In this document: in pieces, positions 1 to 10,905 of the stretch
Position numbering within the stretch: position 1 is the stretch's first letter
Layout of the letters: each line of letters opens with the position of its first letter
NCBI GenBank assembly: GCA_018136815.1
Contig: CM030931.1
Span: forward strand, 981,511 to 1,045,510
DNA from: Isochrysis galbana
Lineage: Eukaryota; Haptophyta; Isochrysidales; Isochrysidaceae
DNA: 64,000 bases
Direction of reading: 5' to 3'
The notes under the pieces: model-generated
The model's input: only the letters and a program-made list of their open reading frames with translations
What the model was told of the DNA's origin: nothing
Database searches by the model: none
Made by a program: the position numbers and the translations under genes

Positions 1-160
1 TCAGCAAAGAAAGGGGGCCTCCCGGTAAAATTTTCGAAAATACCGCCCATTTTCAGGCCTCTACCTCTACCTCTAACGGCCGCGCGGAAATATATTTCGG
101 GGGCCCCTCCGGTATGTATACGGTATACTTTTACCGATGGCCTTCATGCGCGCCTCTCGC
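1..160 (+). repeat. Fragment of interspersed repeat family T
   Basis: This stretch resembles 21125-21330 and, in inverted orientation, 63195-63460. Shared landmarks are a run reading ATTTTCGAAAATACCG, a GGCCT-rich centre, and a right part ending in CTCCGGTAT followed by CCTTCATGCG. The copy is cut by the window edge. No ORF of note is present. I read it as a mobile-element remnant of unknown class. Confidence 0.5.
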
Positions 161-165
161 AGCGG

Positions 166-661
166 AAAAAAACCATCTGAATCTGAAGATTCAGGGCCAG
201 GGCTAACACCTACTACCGACTACCGGCTGATAATAATAGAACATCTGAATCTGAGCGTTCATACCACTACTCCCACTCCCACTAGCCCGGTACTATCACG
301 ACACCCCTCAGCCCACTTGCCCGTACACCTTGACGCGTGCTAATGCCACAGACACATACACAGATATGCCCCTTCAAATCTCCCCCCTCGCATACCCCCG
401 GCTCCCACTACAACTCCCCACAAGTTACAATGAGGGTAAAACCCAGTGAGGCGAACCGACCTGCGACCTACGTCGGTACGTCGGGCGGTCGGGCGACTCA
501 CGACTCATCAAGCAAGGAATAGCACCAGTACCGGGGGGGGGGGAGGGGGGGGCAAGAGAGTGGGTGGTTCCCCCCCCACAGCAGGGGAGGAGTGGAGAGA
601 GGGACGAGAGGGGGGGGCTCGTGCTCGTGCCCTCCCATGGGTCAACCGAGTATAAATATGA
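166..661 (+). repeat. Composite of repeat families A and D
   Basis: Positions 180-520 are a copy of family A, which recurs at 20105-20430, 31300-31590, 52945-53215, in divergent form at 23950-24120, and inverted at 55480-55690. Its landmarks are CACTAGCCCGGTACTATCACGAC, CCCCGGCTCCCA and a CCGACGTAGGT-like end. Positions 553-661 are family D, with a palindromic GGGGGAGGAGTGGAGAG core and an end reading CAACCNAGTATAAA followed by CTTAGTT. Poly-G runs separate the two. Short ORFs here have repetitive composition and are not supported as genes. Confidence 0.7.
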
Positions 662-966
662 ACTTAGTTCACAGGGGTGTCCCGGGTGATTTTGCGTGGT
701 GTGTGGTGTGCACCGTAGAACTTGTAGTGAGATGAAGGGGGGCGAGAGAGAGGGCCGGGCCGCATGAGTCGAGCCGTGATCTCTCGAGTCGCATTCGCGA
801 TGTCTCAGAGGCAAAAAGAAAAATAACAGTAAAGAAATACAGTAAAAACAAGTAAAAACAAAACAGAGGAAGAAAGAAGAAGAAGAGTGAAAAAGAAGAG
901 AAAAAAACCCAGAGTATATAGGGTGGTTCTCAGCACTTCCCATCGGCCCTATGGCTACGTAGACTC
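662..966. other. No gene seen
   Basis: Purine-rich sequence with no supported ORF. The stretch 790-905 is A-rich (AAACAAGTAAAAAC type). Confidence 0.5.
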
Positions 967-967
967 A

Positions 968-1055
968 CGTAAACTCTCGCGTGGCATAGTGGTTCAACCC
1001 ACCGCCTCCACCAACCTTTTGCTCTGGGTCGCGAGTTCGAGTCCGGACGGAGCGC
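968..1055 (+). other. tRNA-like sequence, probably a SINE head or pseudo-tRNA
   Basis: The stretch carries an A-box-like TGGCATAGTGG and, about 55 nt later, a B-box-like AGTTCGAGTCC, the spacing of an internal RNA polymerase III promoter. I cannot fold proper acceptor and T stems, so it is not called as a functional tRNA. A derelict tRNA-derived SINE head is the best reading. Confidence 0.35.
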
Positions 1056-1104
1056 TCTGTCTGCACTTCGAGCCCCGCTCCTTCTCCTCTCCGCTCTTCT
1101 TCTA

Positions 1105-1258
1105 CAGTTAAGTTCCGCACTCTTCTTCTACCATTAAATTCCGCACTCCGTCTACCGTTAAAATTCCTGCCTCCCTCTACCGTTAAAAATCCTGCCTCCG
1201 GGTCTACTGTTAAAATTCCTGCCTCTTCCTACTGTTAAGAATCCTGCCTCCGTCGCCT
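1105..1258 (+). repeat. Minisatellite, unit of about 28 bp
   Basis: About six imperfect units follow the pattern CTACCGTTAAAATTCCTGCC followed by TCC. They lie just upstream of the 3' end of the minus-strand LINE fragment at 1340-3075. Confidence 0.7.
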
Positions 1259-1339
1259 TGCCAAGACATTTCCTCTGCCTTCCTGCCGGCTTCCTTGCCA
1301 GTTCCTTCCGCCCCGGTTTCCCGCTTGTCTCTCTAAAAA

Positions 1340-3075
1340 AAAAAGAATCTGAAGTTTCAGGGCTACACACCTATTTATTGATTGCTAGTACGGCATACTC
1401 CGCCCTCGCCCGCCATCGCCCCTAACTCCCGTCGTCCCACACCCTCGCCTTCTCCCCCTCTTTCCTTTTTGTTTGGTGTCGGGGGTGCGGCCCTGGTACA
1501 CTACCTCGGGCCCGGCTTCGGGTGCGTCTTTCGGGAAGGCCTATTGTTGTGCGTCATCTGTGGCGTTTCGAATGCTATGTCGTCCTGCTATCGCGTGTGT
1601 TTCCCGTACGTCTTCCGTTCGATTGTCGTCTCACTGTATCCTCTTTGTCTTCATGTGTGTTTAGTCGCCTGTTCCTGGGCGAGTTGGTGTTTCGATTCCG
1701 ATCGTGTGCTCGATACCCAGCCTTGCGGCCAGGGAGCGGAGCTCCTCGCTAGGCGTCAGCCCGTCGTTGTCGGTTGTCTCGTATACAGGGCGAAAGTCGC
1801 CTACGTCTACCCTTTTCTTTGGCTGTCGTCCCATACCCGCCTGGGCGGTTCTCGATGCGTCTGTCGAGTTGGCGAACATTAGCGCCCCGCATAGCTTTGT
1901 AAATCTTTCAATGGTTCTTATCAGGATCGACTCTTCCGAGAAGGTCGCATTGTCGTAATGCCTTGAATGCGCTGGCTAGCGATTTCGACGAAGCCTGAGG
2001 AAGCTCGCGGGCTTTGTCGTCAAAAGTCTGAAATTTGACGATCATGGGGTACTTCACCCCGTGAATCGCAAAGATGCCTTGGTCCTTGAATTTGGCCTTG
2101 TATTGTTGCGCACAATCCGCCGAGACCAGGATCTCCCACGGGCCCGATGAGCTCTTCGCCAAGAATTCCGGCTCAAGGTCCACGCCTTCGAGCTTGTTGA
2201 GGTGTGCCACAATGGCGCTGAGGGCTTCCTCGTCCTTGATTTTGATGCCTCGGTCCGTAGAGGTGAAGCTCATGATGATTTGCGTGAAGTCCGGCTGATA
2301 TTCTTGTTCTTCTTCTTGCTCCTCCCCTCCTTGGGGGGTTGCCTGCGTGTGCCCGTGGGTTGGGGGCCTCTTGGTCAGTTGTTTGTGCGCTTGGTGGGAC
2401 GTCGTGCTCGGGATGGGGGTCTTGTCGGCTCCGTCCGTTTTGTGAGTTGTCAAGGCACACCATCTTTGGTGCCTTGTTGTTGACGTGTGTGGGTGTGTTG
2501 CTGTTTGTGGAGGGTGCGCCCGCTGCCGCGGTTCTTGTGCCTCGTTGAGGGCGCGTGGAATGCACTCGATCCGGGCGGTGTCGTCCCAAGCTGTCCCCTG
2601 GGCCTCAGCTGGTTCCAGCATGGGCCTTATTGGTTTGCTTTGCTGGGTCCTGCAGCTGATGCTGCAGGGCTCAGTATCTGGTGTGTTGCTGGTCTTGTCG
2701 ACCGGCCGGGTCTGCGCCTCGTGCTTGCGCACGAGGTCAGTGCCGCGGCGTTGTAGGGGCCCAGCCCGGAGGCTTTCCCTATGGGTGGACGGGCCCTGAG
2801 GCCTCTCTTGTCCTTGCTTCTTGTTGGGATGGCTGTGCTGGTGTATGTGGAGTGTTGTGTGGGGGTTGTTCTTGTGTTGTGCGAGGCTCTGTGCGCGTGG
2901 CGTGGTGCGGCTCGCGGCCACCTGGGTGGGCGAGGGCTCTGGGAGAGGACGGTGCGGTTGCATGGCGTCGGCCATCACTTGGTCAGCCGGCGCGGTGAGG
3001 TGGGCGGAGAGAGAGGAGGGGAGCGTGGCGCGCTCCATGACCCTATCGTTATAGCGATAGTTGTTCCCGCTTGTC
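1340..3075 (-). mobile_element. Internally deleted LINE: ORF1 joined to the ORF2 tail and 3' UTR
   Basis: On the minus strand an ORF1 begins at 3038 (MERA...) and ends at 1908. Its C-terminal half (about 2290-1930) is well behaved and could be an RRM-like gag domain, but I did not confirm that. The last residues of ORF1 run into DNA that in another frame encodes the C-terminal tail of LINE ORF2. This tail has IERFTKLCG, GRQPKKRVD and PVYETTDNDG, and ends near 1661. It matches the tail of the ORF2 fragment at 15375-16259 (PVYETNNKG). Nearly all of ORF2, including reverse transcriptase, is therefore missing. A 3' UTR follows down to about 1340. A short stem-loop (3044-3062) lies just upstream of the ORF1 ATG. 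Confidence 0.75.
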
Positions 3076-3146
3076 TCTAAACCGGTTTCACCGCATTACG
3101 ACCAAGCTTAGTGGGGAAACTCCTCGTCCAGTTCCGTTACCCGAAA

Positions 3147-3305
3147 ATCTCGTTCATCTCGTCGGGCCCTCGGGCCATCTCGTTCATCTCGTCGGGCCCT
3201 CGGGCCATCTCGTTCATCTCGTCGTCGGGCCATCAAGGCCATCTCGTTCATCTCGTCGTCGGGCCATCAGGCCATCTCGTTACATCTCGTTCATCTCGTT
3301 ACAAT
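3147..3305 (+). repeat. Minisatellite, unit of 20-30 bp
   Basis: Repeats of CTCGTTCATCTCGTCGGGCC plus a CTCGGGCCAT extension. The first two units are exact 30-mers and the later ones diverge and shorten. They sit immediately 5' of the LINE copy at 1340-3075. Confidence 0.8.
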
Positions 3306-3334
3306 CCAAGCTGCGGCTTTGATTTCCACACATG

Positions 3335-3570
3335 GGGACTGGGGGGCCGCCCTCGGCGGGAGGCCAGAAGGAGAGGAGAGGCGCGCCGGCGCGCTTCATC
3401 GCGACCAACTGTAAAGTTAGTTGAGAGAGTGGGTCAGGAGGGCAGTCTGCTCCCGGCAAGCCATAGGGCATGCCAAGAGGATGGGCGGTTCCTCCCCCAC
3501 AGCGGGGGAGGAGTGGAGAGGGGGGGGGGGGGCTCGTGTCCCCCCATGAGTGAACCAAGTATAAACTTAG
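3335..3570 (+). repeat. Copies of repeat families E and D
   Basis: Family E (3335-3425) has a GGCCGAAGGAGAGGAG-type core and ends in CGACCAACTGTAAAGTTAGTT. It recurs at 12230-12440, 13885-14085 (inverted), 16600-16745 and 35270-35385. Family D follows at 3455-3570 and ends in AACCAAGTATAAACTTAGTT. The two families share a similar TATAAA-containing 3' end. Confidence 0.7.
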
Positions 3571-3939
3571 TTGAACCCACTATCAGCCATGAAGTTAGTC
3601 TCGTTAGTTGTGAGACAGGAGATATAATTGATACGCATTGGAAGACTCGCAAACATGGATTTGACTCAACAAACAACAAAAACGCACAAACACAGGGTGT
3701 AGTACTAAAAGAGAAGAGCTGTGAACGTAAATGGGATGCATTAGGGACGCAACAACAGGTAGTGGTGGAGATAATGATTGATACAGACCAAGACCAAAAA
3801 TCATGTAGCTCCCTCGCTTTGCGCAAGTCACATAATAGGCAACGAGCACATGCGGTGCGGTCTAGCAACGTAGCAACGAGTAACTGCAATGTACAACAAC
3901 ATAGTCATCCCGTCGTCTGCTTTCGTTCTTATAGGGTGT
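3571..3939. other. No gene seen; 3' flank of the PPR gene
   Basis: A-rich and mixed sequence with no supported ORF or clear repeat. Confidence 0.5.
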
Positions 3940-6900
3940 CTAGAGGGCCCGCCAAGAGCCATCCATAGTATTCCAACCCTTGCGCTCAAAAATCTCCTCG
4001 CTGGCGCTGGCCTTCTCGAAACCCGTTTCGCGGCTCGACGCACGATCCGCTCCATTAGTCGGTCGTTTTCGCCGTGCGGCCTGTCTGCCGAGAGTGGGTA
4101 TACTACTGTTGCCATCGGATTCTCGCACGTCGAGGAGAGACTGGTAGGAATTCTCTAGGCGAACTCCTCGGCCAACCCCAGGCTGTGACGACTGCGAATC
4201 TGTACGAGGATGCCGAGCACTCACACGCTGTGCGTTGCCATCGATCCCTGAGCGTCCATCATCAATAGTGGTCTTGGGGGACAGCGGAGGCAAGTGAAGC
4301 TCGAGCTCAGCCAATTCGGATGAAAGGGAGGCAGTGGGACGAACGCCGAGAGCTGCCCACTTGTTCTCCTCAGCCATCACTTGTGAGATGGGAGGGAGCA
4401 TTCCCTCAATGCGAGCATGGAATGGTGCGAGCTGTGAGGGTGACCAGCCAATGCGATGCAGGTGGAGTCGGATACGTAGTGCCACCTGCGGTGGGAGAGG
4501 TCCGACGCGCCGGTGAGGATCGCATGCGTTAGATCCGTCGGGGGAAGCTGTTCCTGAGGCAGTCAATCGGTCAAGTTGGGTGCAGCTTAATCTCACGCCT
4601 TGGGCTGGCTTGTAGACCAATGAACCGAGCATAGGAACGGCGACACATCTGCATGGTAGATGCATACCGGGGTGCGCATACCTCAACGCCGAGGGAGGGC
4701 GTACGTTCGCAGGCGGTAATCATGGTAGAGACGAGCGCAGCATCCGGTGTGATGTCACGAGAGTGCATTTCTGCCCACAAGCGCAAAGCCCGCGTGGCTG
4801 CACCCTCCGTGCGAGCATCAACGAGAGGGCGGATAAGGCTTGCAAACGTCACGAGGTCGATCGTCCGGTTGAGAGCAGGGACCGTTTTAGCCTCCTAAAA
4901 TTGCACAAGGTAATATACACATCGGGATGGGAAATGGCAGCTGGAATGGAACACTGAAATGCTGCCCTAGCCGTTGCGGCCGTTGAGCACGGACAAGCAA
5001 GGGCAAGCTAGTAGATTGCCCAAGGCTGGGGTTGAATAACACACCTGAAAGGCTTGTAGCGCCAGTCTGAGTTGCCCGTTGTTGGCGCATGCACCAATCC
5101 ACGAATTCAGCGCAACGCTGTCAACCCATCCCGCAGCCTGAAGCCTGCCCCACATCGCTGCCGCAGGCCGAAGCTGCTTCGCGCGACCGTGGGCCGCGAG
5201 CATAATGGAAAGTGAGTAGGCGTTGGGGCTCTCCGCAGCCGATGACGAGTCCATTGCATATAGAGCACGAGACGCAATGGATGTCTCACCGATACCGACA
5301 AGAGCTGCGAGGAGGGCATTACACGTCCTCACAGGAACAGTTAGCTCGTGGCGCCAGCGAATGAAGGGACCATGACTCGACCATTTGGTGCCAACATCCT
5401 CGCTGCTTGAGGAATCGCTTCTCGTCTCACACAGCTTGAAGAATCGCTTTGCGGCCTCGAGCACCATTGCACGTTCCCTAGCTCGAGGGCGTGGTGCCCC
5501 TGAACCGTCGCCGCCGACAGCTGCGGTAACCAGTGAGCCAGATCCTCCGGAGGCAAAAGGGGAGACGACAGGCTTACACAGACCCACGATCATTGCGCAT
5601 GCCACCGCATGACGAAGCTTGGCCGCCCCATGCCGACCGTGAGGCCGAACGCGGTGTTTCATTGAGTCTCGGGGCGCGGTCGTGGAGGAGTTGCCATGGA
5701 CGCTTTTCAGTTCAGCGGCAGGAGTGGCGATGGCCGACTCGATCGCCATCGCCGTTCCGTCCCCGCTCGCCACCTCACCCTGCTCGCCAAGAGCACTGAC
5801 GCTGGTCGCCACACTACCCGGCGATCGTATTGATTGAGCCGACAACCCTAGCAAAGACGCCTTTTTCACGTATCGCTTTCGGGAAACGGCATCTGCGTAC
5901 TCCGCCTCGATCTCGTCTGCGATCTTCTCAAAATACGTAGCGACCGCACGCGCAGCGGTCGCGTTCCCGCGTTCGAAGCACCCTGTGAGCAGCGTCGTCA
6001 CGGTGACCGAGTTGGGCAAGATGTTGGCGCGCCGCATCTCGACGAGCAAGGGCAGGATCTAATAGAGCCAGAGTGCAGGAATGTCAGTAAGCGCTGGGAG
6101 GATCTAACGAGGGACAAACCAGCGACACAGATGCGCAGGCACAGGGGAACCTGTGCGATTCCCGGAGGAGGGACTAGCTGGCGTGGTGGTACGATGCGAT
6201 GTGCACAGTCAGTGCAACGAGCTGCATAGGTGACGCTATGGCTGTCACATTGTCAAGGGCAGTGTCATGTACTCACTTCCTCTAGAGGATACCCTGCGTG
6301 GAGCATGCCGCGCATGACAGAGGTGTAGGCAATCACGTCTGGGGGTGGGCGCGACCGTTGATAGGGTGTTATCGAGGAGTCCACCCGAGAGCCGATGCCA
6401 TCTCGCAACCGGCCGGCAAAGGCCCGTCTACCTTTATCTGATGCTGAGGGCCCCGCTGAGGATGCCGTCTCAGTGACCAACGAGCGTGCTCTCTGAAGAT
6501 CACGCAGGGGAGCGCCCACCGCTTGCGCATGCGGCGCTGCCAGCCCACGAAGCATGCGGCGCGCCAGCCCTGTCCGCCCTTGGCGTGCACAGGCTGAGAC
6601 AAGCGTGTTGTACGTCACTCCGTCAGGGGATGATGCCCCCAACTGAGCCCGCATTCGCCTCAATACGCCGAAGGCCTGATGGAGTGAGCGCCTGGTGCGA
6701 GCTGCGGCGGAGCGCTCACGGAGGGGGGGGGGCAGGCCTAAGGATGGCGGCGGCCGCATCTGCAGCCAGTCGCGGTCATGAGCCGGGTGGTGCGCAGCAG
6801 CGCGGCCATGGCCGCCGCTACCGGCAACGCTCATGCCCAAGTCGGCGTAGCCACGTAGCAACGTGTTGTACGTGCGCACCGATGGCCCGATCCCCTCGGC

Positions 6901-7587
6901 GTCCATGCGAGCAAGTGCGGACTCCGCAAGTCCCATCCGGCCGTTGCGGCAATAGGCGTCGACTAGGGCGTTGTAAGTGGCCAGGTCAGGCGCGACGCCT
7001 GCACGGCGCATCGCCTGAAGTGTCGAGGCGGCGCGGCTGGAGTCTTTCGCCCGACCATACCCCTTGATGAGGATGCAGTAGGTGTAGGCGGAGCGTGGGA
7101 GCCGCCGCGTACCAAGCGCCTCGAGAAGCGGCGAACATATCTCCATGCGCCCGCGCTGCGCGCACGCGTCGAGCACCATGTTGATAAGCCGCACGTCGGC
7201 GTGCTCTCTTGCTCCTCCCCTCTCCATGGGCGGCTCTTCTGGCCGCAACTCAATGTAGGCAAGGACGAGCTCGGAGGCGGCAGAAAGCTGGCCAGTGCTG
7301 GTGAGTCCGTGGGCCAGACGCAGCACGTCCTCCCGGCTCGAGCCCTCCGACACCACGTAGCGCACTGCTGAGCTCTGCCAGCAGGTGTCGGCCGCACGAT
7401 GCTCTCTGCGCTCTCCTCCCGCTCTCTCCGCGCTCTGTGGGCCGCCCTGCACGCCGGGGACGCGGGCGGCGGCGGCAAAGGAAGGGAGAAAGGTCACCTC
7501 GCGCCGCAGCGGCGCGAGCCGGCCTGCGGGCCAGCCGAGCGCGAGGCAGAGCAGCGGCGGCAGCAGAACGAGACGCAGCCGGCGCAT
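3940..7587 (-). CDS. Pentatricopeptide repeat (PPR) protein, probably plastid-targeted
   Basis: This is an organelle-type RNA-binding PPR protein. My model has four exons: 7587-6277, 6058-5045, 4894-4682 and 4608-3940, all joined by phase-0 introns, giving about 1,068 residues. PPR helical pairs are plain: SAYTYCILIKGYGR, DLATYNALVDAYCRNGR, SVRTYNTLLRGYADLG, DGVTYNTLVSACARQGR and DVIAYTSVMRGMLHAGY in exon 1. Exon 2 adds NSVTVTTLLTGCFERG and exon 3 LVTFASLIRPLVD. The first 45 residues are a leucine-rich hydrophobic stretch followed by arginine-rich sequence, like a signal peptide plus transit peptide. PPR proteins typically bind organellar transcripts for editing, splicing or stability; the target is unknown. 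The last junction is uncertain. If the 4681-4609 intron is not removed, the protein stops at 4571. The last 220 residues have no recognised domain. Confidence 0.8.
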
Positions 7588-8360
7588 CTCCCTCGCGCCC
7601 CACTCCCTCTCCCCGTCTCTCTGTCGTCTCCACCTCGCTCTCTCTCTCTCTCCCGCCGCCCCCCCCCCTTTCTTCCCTCCCTCCGTTCTCTCGCCCTTCT
7701 CTCTCCTTACTCCTACCGTGTCGAGAGTGTGAGATATCGACAGATTTTCGAGTACTACTTTACGTATATACTACCATCTGATAAGAAGATAAACTAGAAA
7801 CGGAAAGGGAGATAGCACAAGGAATAAAACACGACGAGAGAGTTCAGACAGAGAGAGAGAGAAAAAGAGCGGCGGGCTGCGGAGAAGACAGAGAAAGGGA
7901 GGGTGCGAGAGAAGAGATGGTAGGAGTATCTGATCCTCCCCTATCCCCGAATAATGCGAGGAGGATGAGAGCGAGGGACGAGCACGCGCGGAAAGTCTGC
8001 CTCCCTGTATAGAAGAGAAAGAACGGATTCAGAGAGAGAAAAACCTGCGCTGGAGGCCTGCTGGTTGCTCGTCGCTCTCTTGTCCCCCACCTCATTATTA
8101 CTGTACGAGCGCGAGCGAGAAGACGGAGCAAGAGGAGGAAGGTGGGGAGAGGGAGACAGGGAAGAGAAACTTCTCCTCGACGCAGAACGTACAAATCACT
8201 CGCCAAGAAAAAAAGTCGAACTCGACCAGTAAACTCGTTCACTCGGGGGGAGAAGGCGACCAGGGCGTGAACGCCGCCGTCCGCTGCTTGTCTCCCCCTG
8301 TTCACGTTTCCGTGTGTGCGCTCTCTAAGGGGTAACTGGAGCCTGGCGCAACCTAGACTA
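7588..8360. other. PPR gene 5' flank; CT-rich then GA-rich sequence, no gene seen
   Basis: A polypyrimidine tract on the plus strand (7600-7715) lies immediately upstream of the PPR start codon, and a purine-rich tract covers 7850-8170. ORFs across it are low complexity. No TATA box could be defended. Confidence 0.4.
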
Positions 8361-8833
8361 CAGTAAGGGTGCACCATTAAGAAACCCCCCCATTAAGAAA
8401 ACCTAGAAGCAAATTGGCCATCTAGCGATAAGAAATGGAGCTGAACTGAGAGGCCTCCACCTGAGGATAAGAAACTCAGCGCAGCAAGAAAACCATTTCT
8501 ATCTTCTCTATGCGCTGCGGGCCTCGCCGGCCGCCGGCGGGCCAAGCAAGTTGTCGTTGTCGCCGTGTAGCGGGCCGTCAGCCGATTGTTGTGGTCAATA
8601 GTGGCCATTCGTTGGCCGTGGGCCGTGGGCCGCGGGGGCACTTCGCACTTTTAATTTTGCGCCTTCCTTCTGCTCTCGGCTGCTTGAAAATGTATACACA
8701 AAACATAGTAAATAGTAATAGTAAAAGTAAAGACCCCGCAGCTTCTAAGAAACTATCAAGGTGTGGGAGTCGGCTTATGTAGAAAATGTAGAAGGCAAAA
8801 ATCCCTGTTTTCTTAATGGTGCACCCTTACTGA
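8361..8833. mobile_element. MITE with 24-bp terminal inverted repeats
   Basis: The left end reads CAGTAAGGGTGCACCATTAA then GAAA, and the right end (8808-8831) is its inverted complement. The left end is preceded by TA. The expected TA on the right appears changed to AA, so a Tc1/mariner-like TA duplication is possible but not proven. There is no coding capacity. Its right end lies about 8 bp from the next element. Confidence 0.7.
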
Positions 8834-8840
8834 AATTATT

Positions 8841-10905
8841 AGGGCGGTCAAACATGGCTTTTTAAGTACTAATATGGGGGGGGTCGACATTTTTGACCGT
8901 GAGCGGAAAGCCCCGGCGAAAGCGGCTCGGAGGGTCTCCCCGCCTTTTCAGAATCCTCGTCCGAAAAGACGGTGCGAAGTCCCGTCGGACCCCCCCCCCT
9001 TGCACACGCTCTGGCGGCTCACACGAGCCGAACTGGACGTCGCTCCCACTGAGAGATGTGTTTCTTTCACTTAAAAGGTGCCTAGACATATATTAAATTA
9101 GGGGTCCGACGCCCCATATTGCCTATAAAGCAAATTTCAAACCCTGGTAGTGCCCCAGCGATGACGTCTGCGCATGCACATGCGCACCACACACGGCTCG
9201 CACACGGCCGATTCGGCCGTCAGAGGATGCTCCTTGACGGTCCCGACCCTCGCCCCGCAGGATTCGCTCTGGCTCGCGACTGACGAGGAGCTGGAGCACC
9301 AGGACGCCATGGCGCTCGACGCTGCTCGCTGGTCGACAAAAGTTTGTTGGCCGATTGCGGGACAGGTGCGCTGCCGATCGCGCCCGCTCTGGCGCAGGTC
9401 GACCGAGCCCGTACCTACAATGCCTTTGCCGCCCCAAACGGCAGGTTCCCGACTCGTCTTTCGACGCTGTGAGGCAGGGAGAACACCTGCCGCCGATGCT
9501 CAACCAGAGCATCGGTGGCAAGTGTTCTCTCTATGTTTTCGTCGGCTCCTCGGATTTTCACGTGCATCATAGGGCTGGTAGCAATCTAGAAATGTAATTT
9601 AAGCTAGCCTGCAGCGTGCTCTGCGACGGCGCGACGCGCGCGGCCGATCAGTACTGTGGAATTGATAGCCTTTTGTTTGACGTCTAAAGGGAGAATTTTT
9701 CTCCGCACGGAGGGCTCGAAAATTGGGCAGAAGGGCGAATTTCGAGCTCTAGACCGCCCGTTCTTTTGGCTACTAGTAGACTCAACATGTAATATAGCCA
9801 AGCACCGGCCTGAAAGCTTCAGGCGTGATGGTTGCGATCGACTTCTGTTGGCAATCGTGTCGTGAATCACGATTGGACACCGGCTGCTTTGCGCTCATCA
9901 CGAGCCAACTTTTATTAGAATTTTTTGGACACACAGATGGCCTCCAAGGCCATTCACGTTCGGAGACACACAGGTCGTGCCCGCCAAGCACGGGCCAGTC
10001 AATAGTTCGCCCGTTTCTATAGCACAACATCCCAACATGGAGCACAAAAAGAAGTTTTGTTTTCGCGTTGACGTGCTGAATTGACGGACAGCCTCGTGTT
10101 TTCGAGCGTCTCACGTTCGATTTCGAGGGACAACCCCTCATTTTCGCTCGATGGTTCGACAGTCTCATATGGTAAGACTGGTTGGCTACCGAAATATTGT
10201 CATTTGGGCATGCTGGTGGTCATGTACTGTGCTCATATGTGTCTTGGACTAGTGAAATGAAGCCTAAAATTAGAAATACTATGGTTATAATTTGGCAAAA
10301 CTATAATCAATTTGATCTTTTTCTCCTGCGGCGGCGCGCGATGGCGGCCGCAGCGATGGTCGCTGGCCTCGCCAGTGGCCTCGCACGCGGCCTGTGGCCG
10401 CTCTGGCGAGGGTCTGCGCGGCCAGGAGGCCAGCAGGCACCCCCTCCCACCATACTGAGGCGGTGCCGCGCGTGATGGGCCAGCCCATCATGCGCAGCAC
10501 CGTCATTTTGACGGCTCGCGGCCAGCCGCGCACTGCACGCGCGCGAGAGGCTGGCAGCAGATGCCAGCAGGGGCGAGGTGGAGGGCGCAGGCGACGCCGT
10601 GCGATCGCGCAGGGCTCTGTACTGCCTGTCCTGGGGTAACCGTGCCCGGGGAACGCAGGCGCGCGTCGCACAGCGCGACCTGTGGTGCACTTTTGTGGTC
10701 GACGTCAATTTCGCACGAGCGCGAAAACGTTTTTGGGTCTGTGTGTCGAATGGCGTCGAAAATGTGCATATTTCTGAGAAGATTCTGCCTAATATACCCA
10801 TTTCCAGGGTAATTCCCTAAAAATCGCGTGATAAAACCTCAATCTTGACTTGGTGAATTTTCACCCTTAGAAGTTAAAAGGCGTGTTTGACCGCCCTATA
10901 ATTAT
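8841..10905. mobile_element. DNA-transposon-like element with TAGGGCGGTCAAACA termini
   Basis: The left end (8841) reads TAGGGCGGTCAAACATGGC and the right end (to 10905) is the inverted TGTTTGACCGCCCTA, giving a unit of about 2.06 kb flanked by TA/AT-rich DNA. The right 400 bp (10500-10905) reappears inverted at 24150-24510, so the end is a genuine repeat boundary. The left end carries a subterminal TTTTTGACCGT that mirrors the terminus and could fold back. No long ORF or transposase was found inside, so this copy appears non-autonomous or decayed. Confidence 0.6.

Noticed and set aside
4571-4852. PPR gene ending at 4571
   Set aside because: Possible, but the alternative frame down to 3940 has protein-like composition and is reachable by a phase-0 intron like the other two. 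Kept as an uncertainty.
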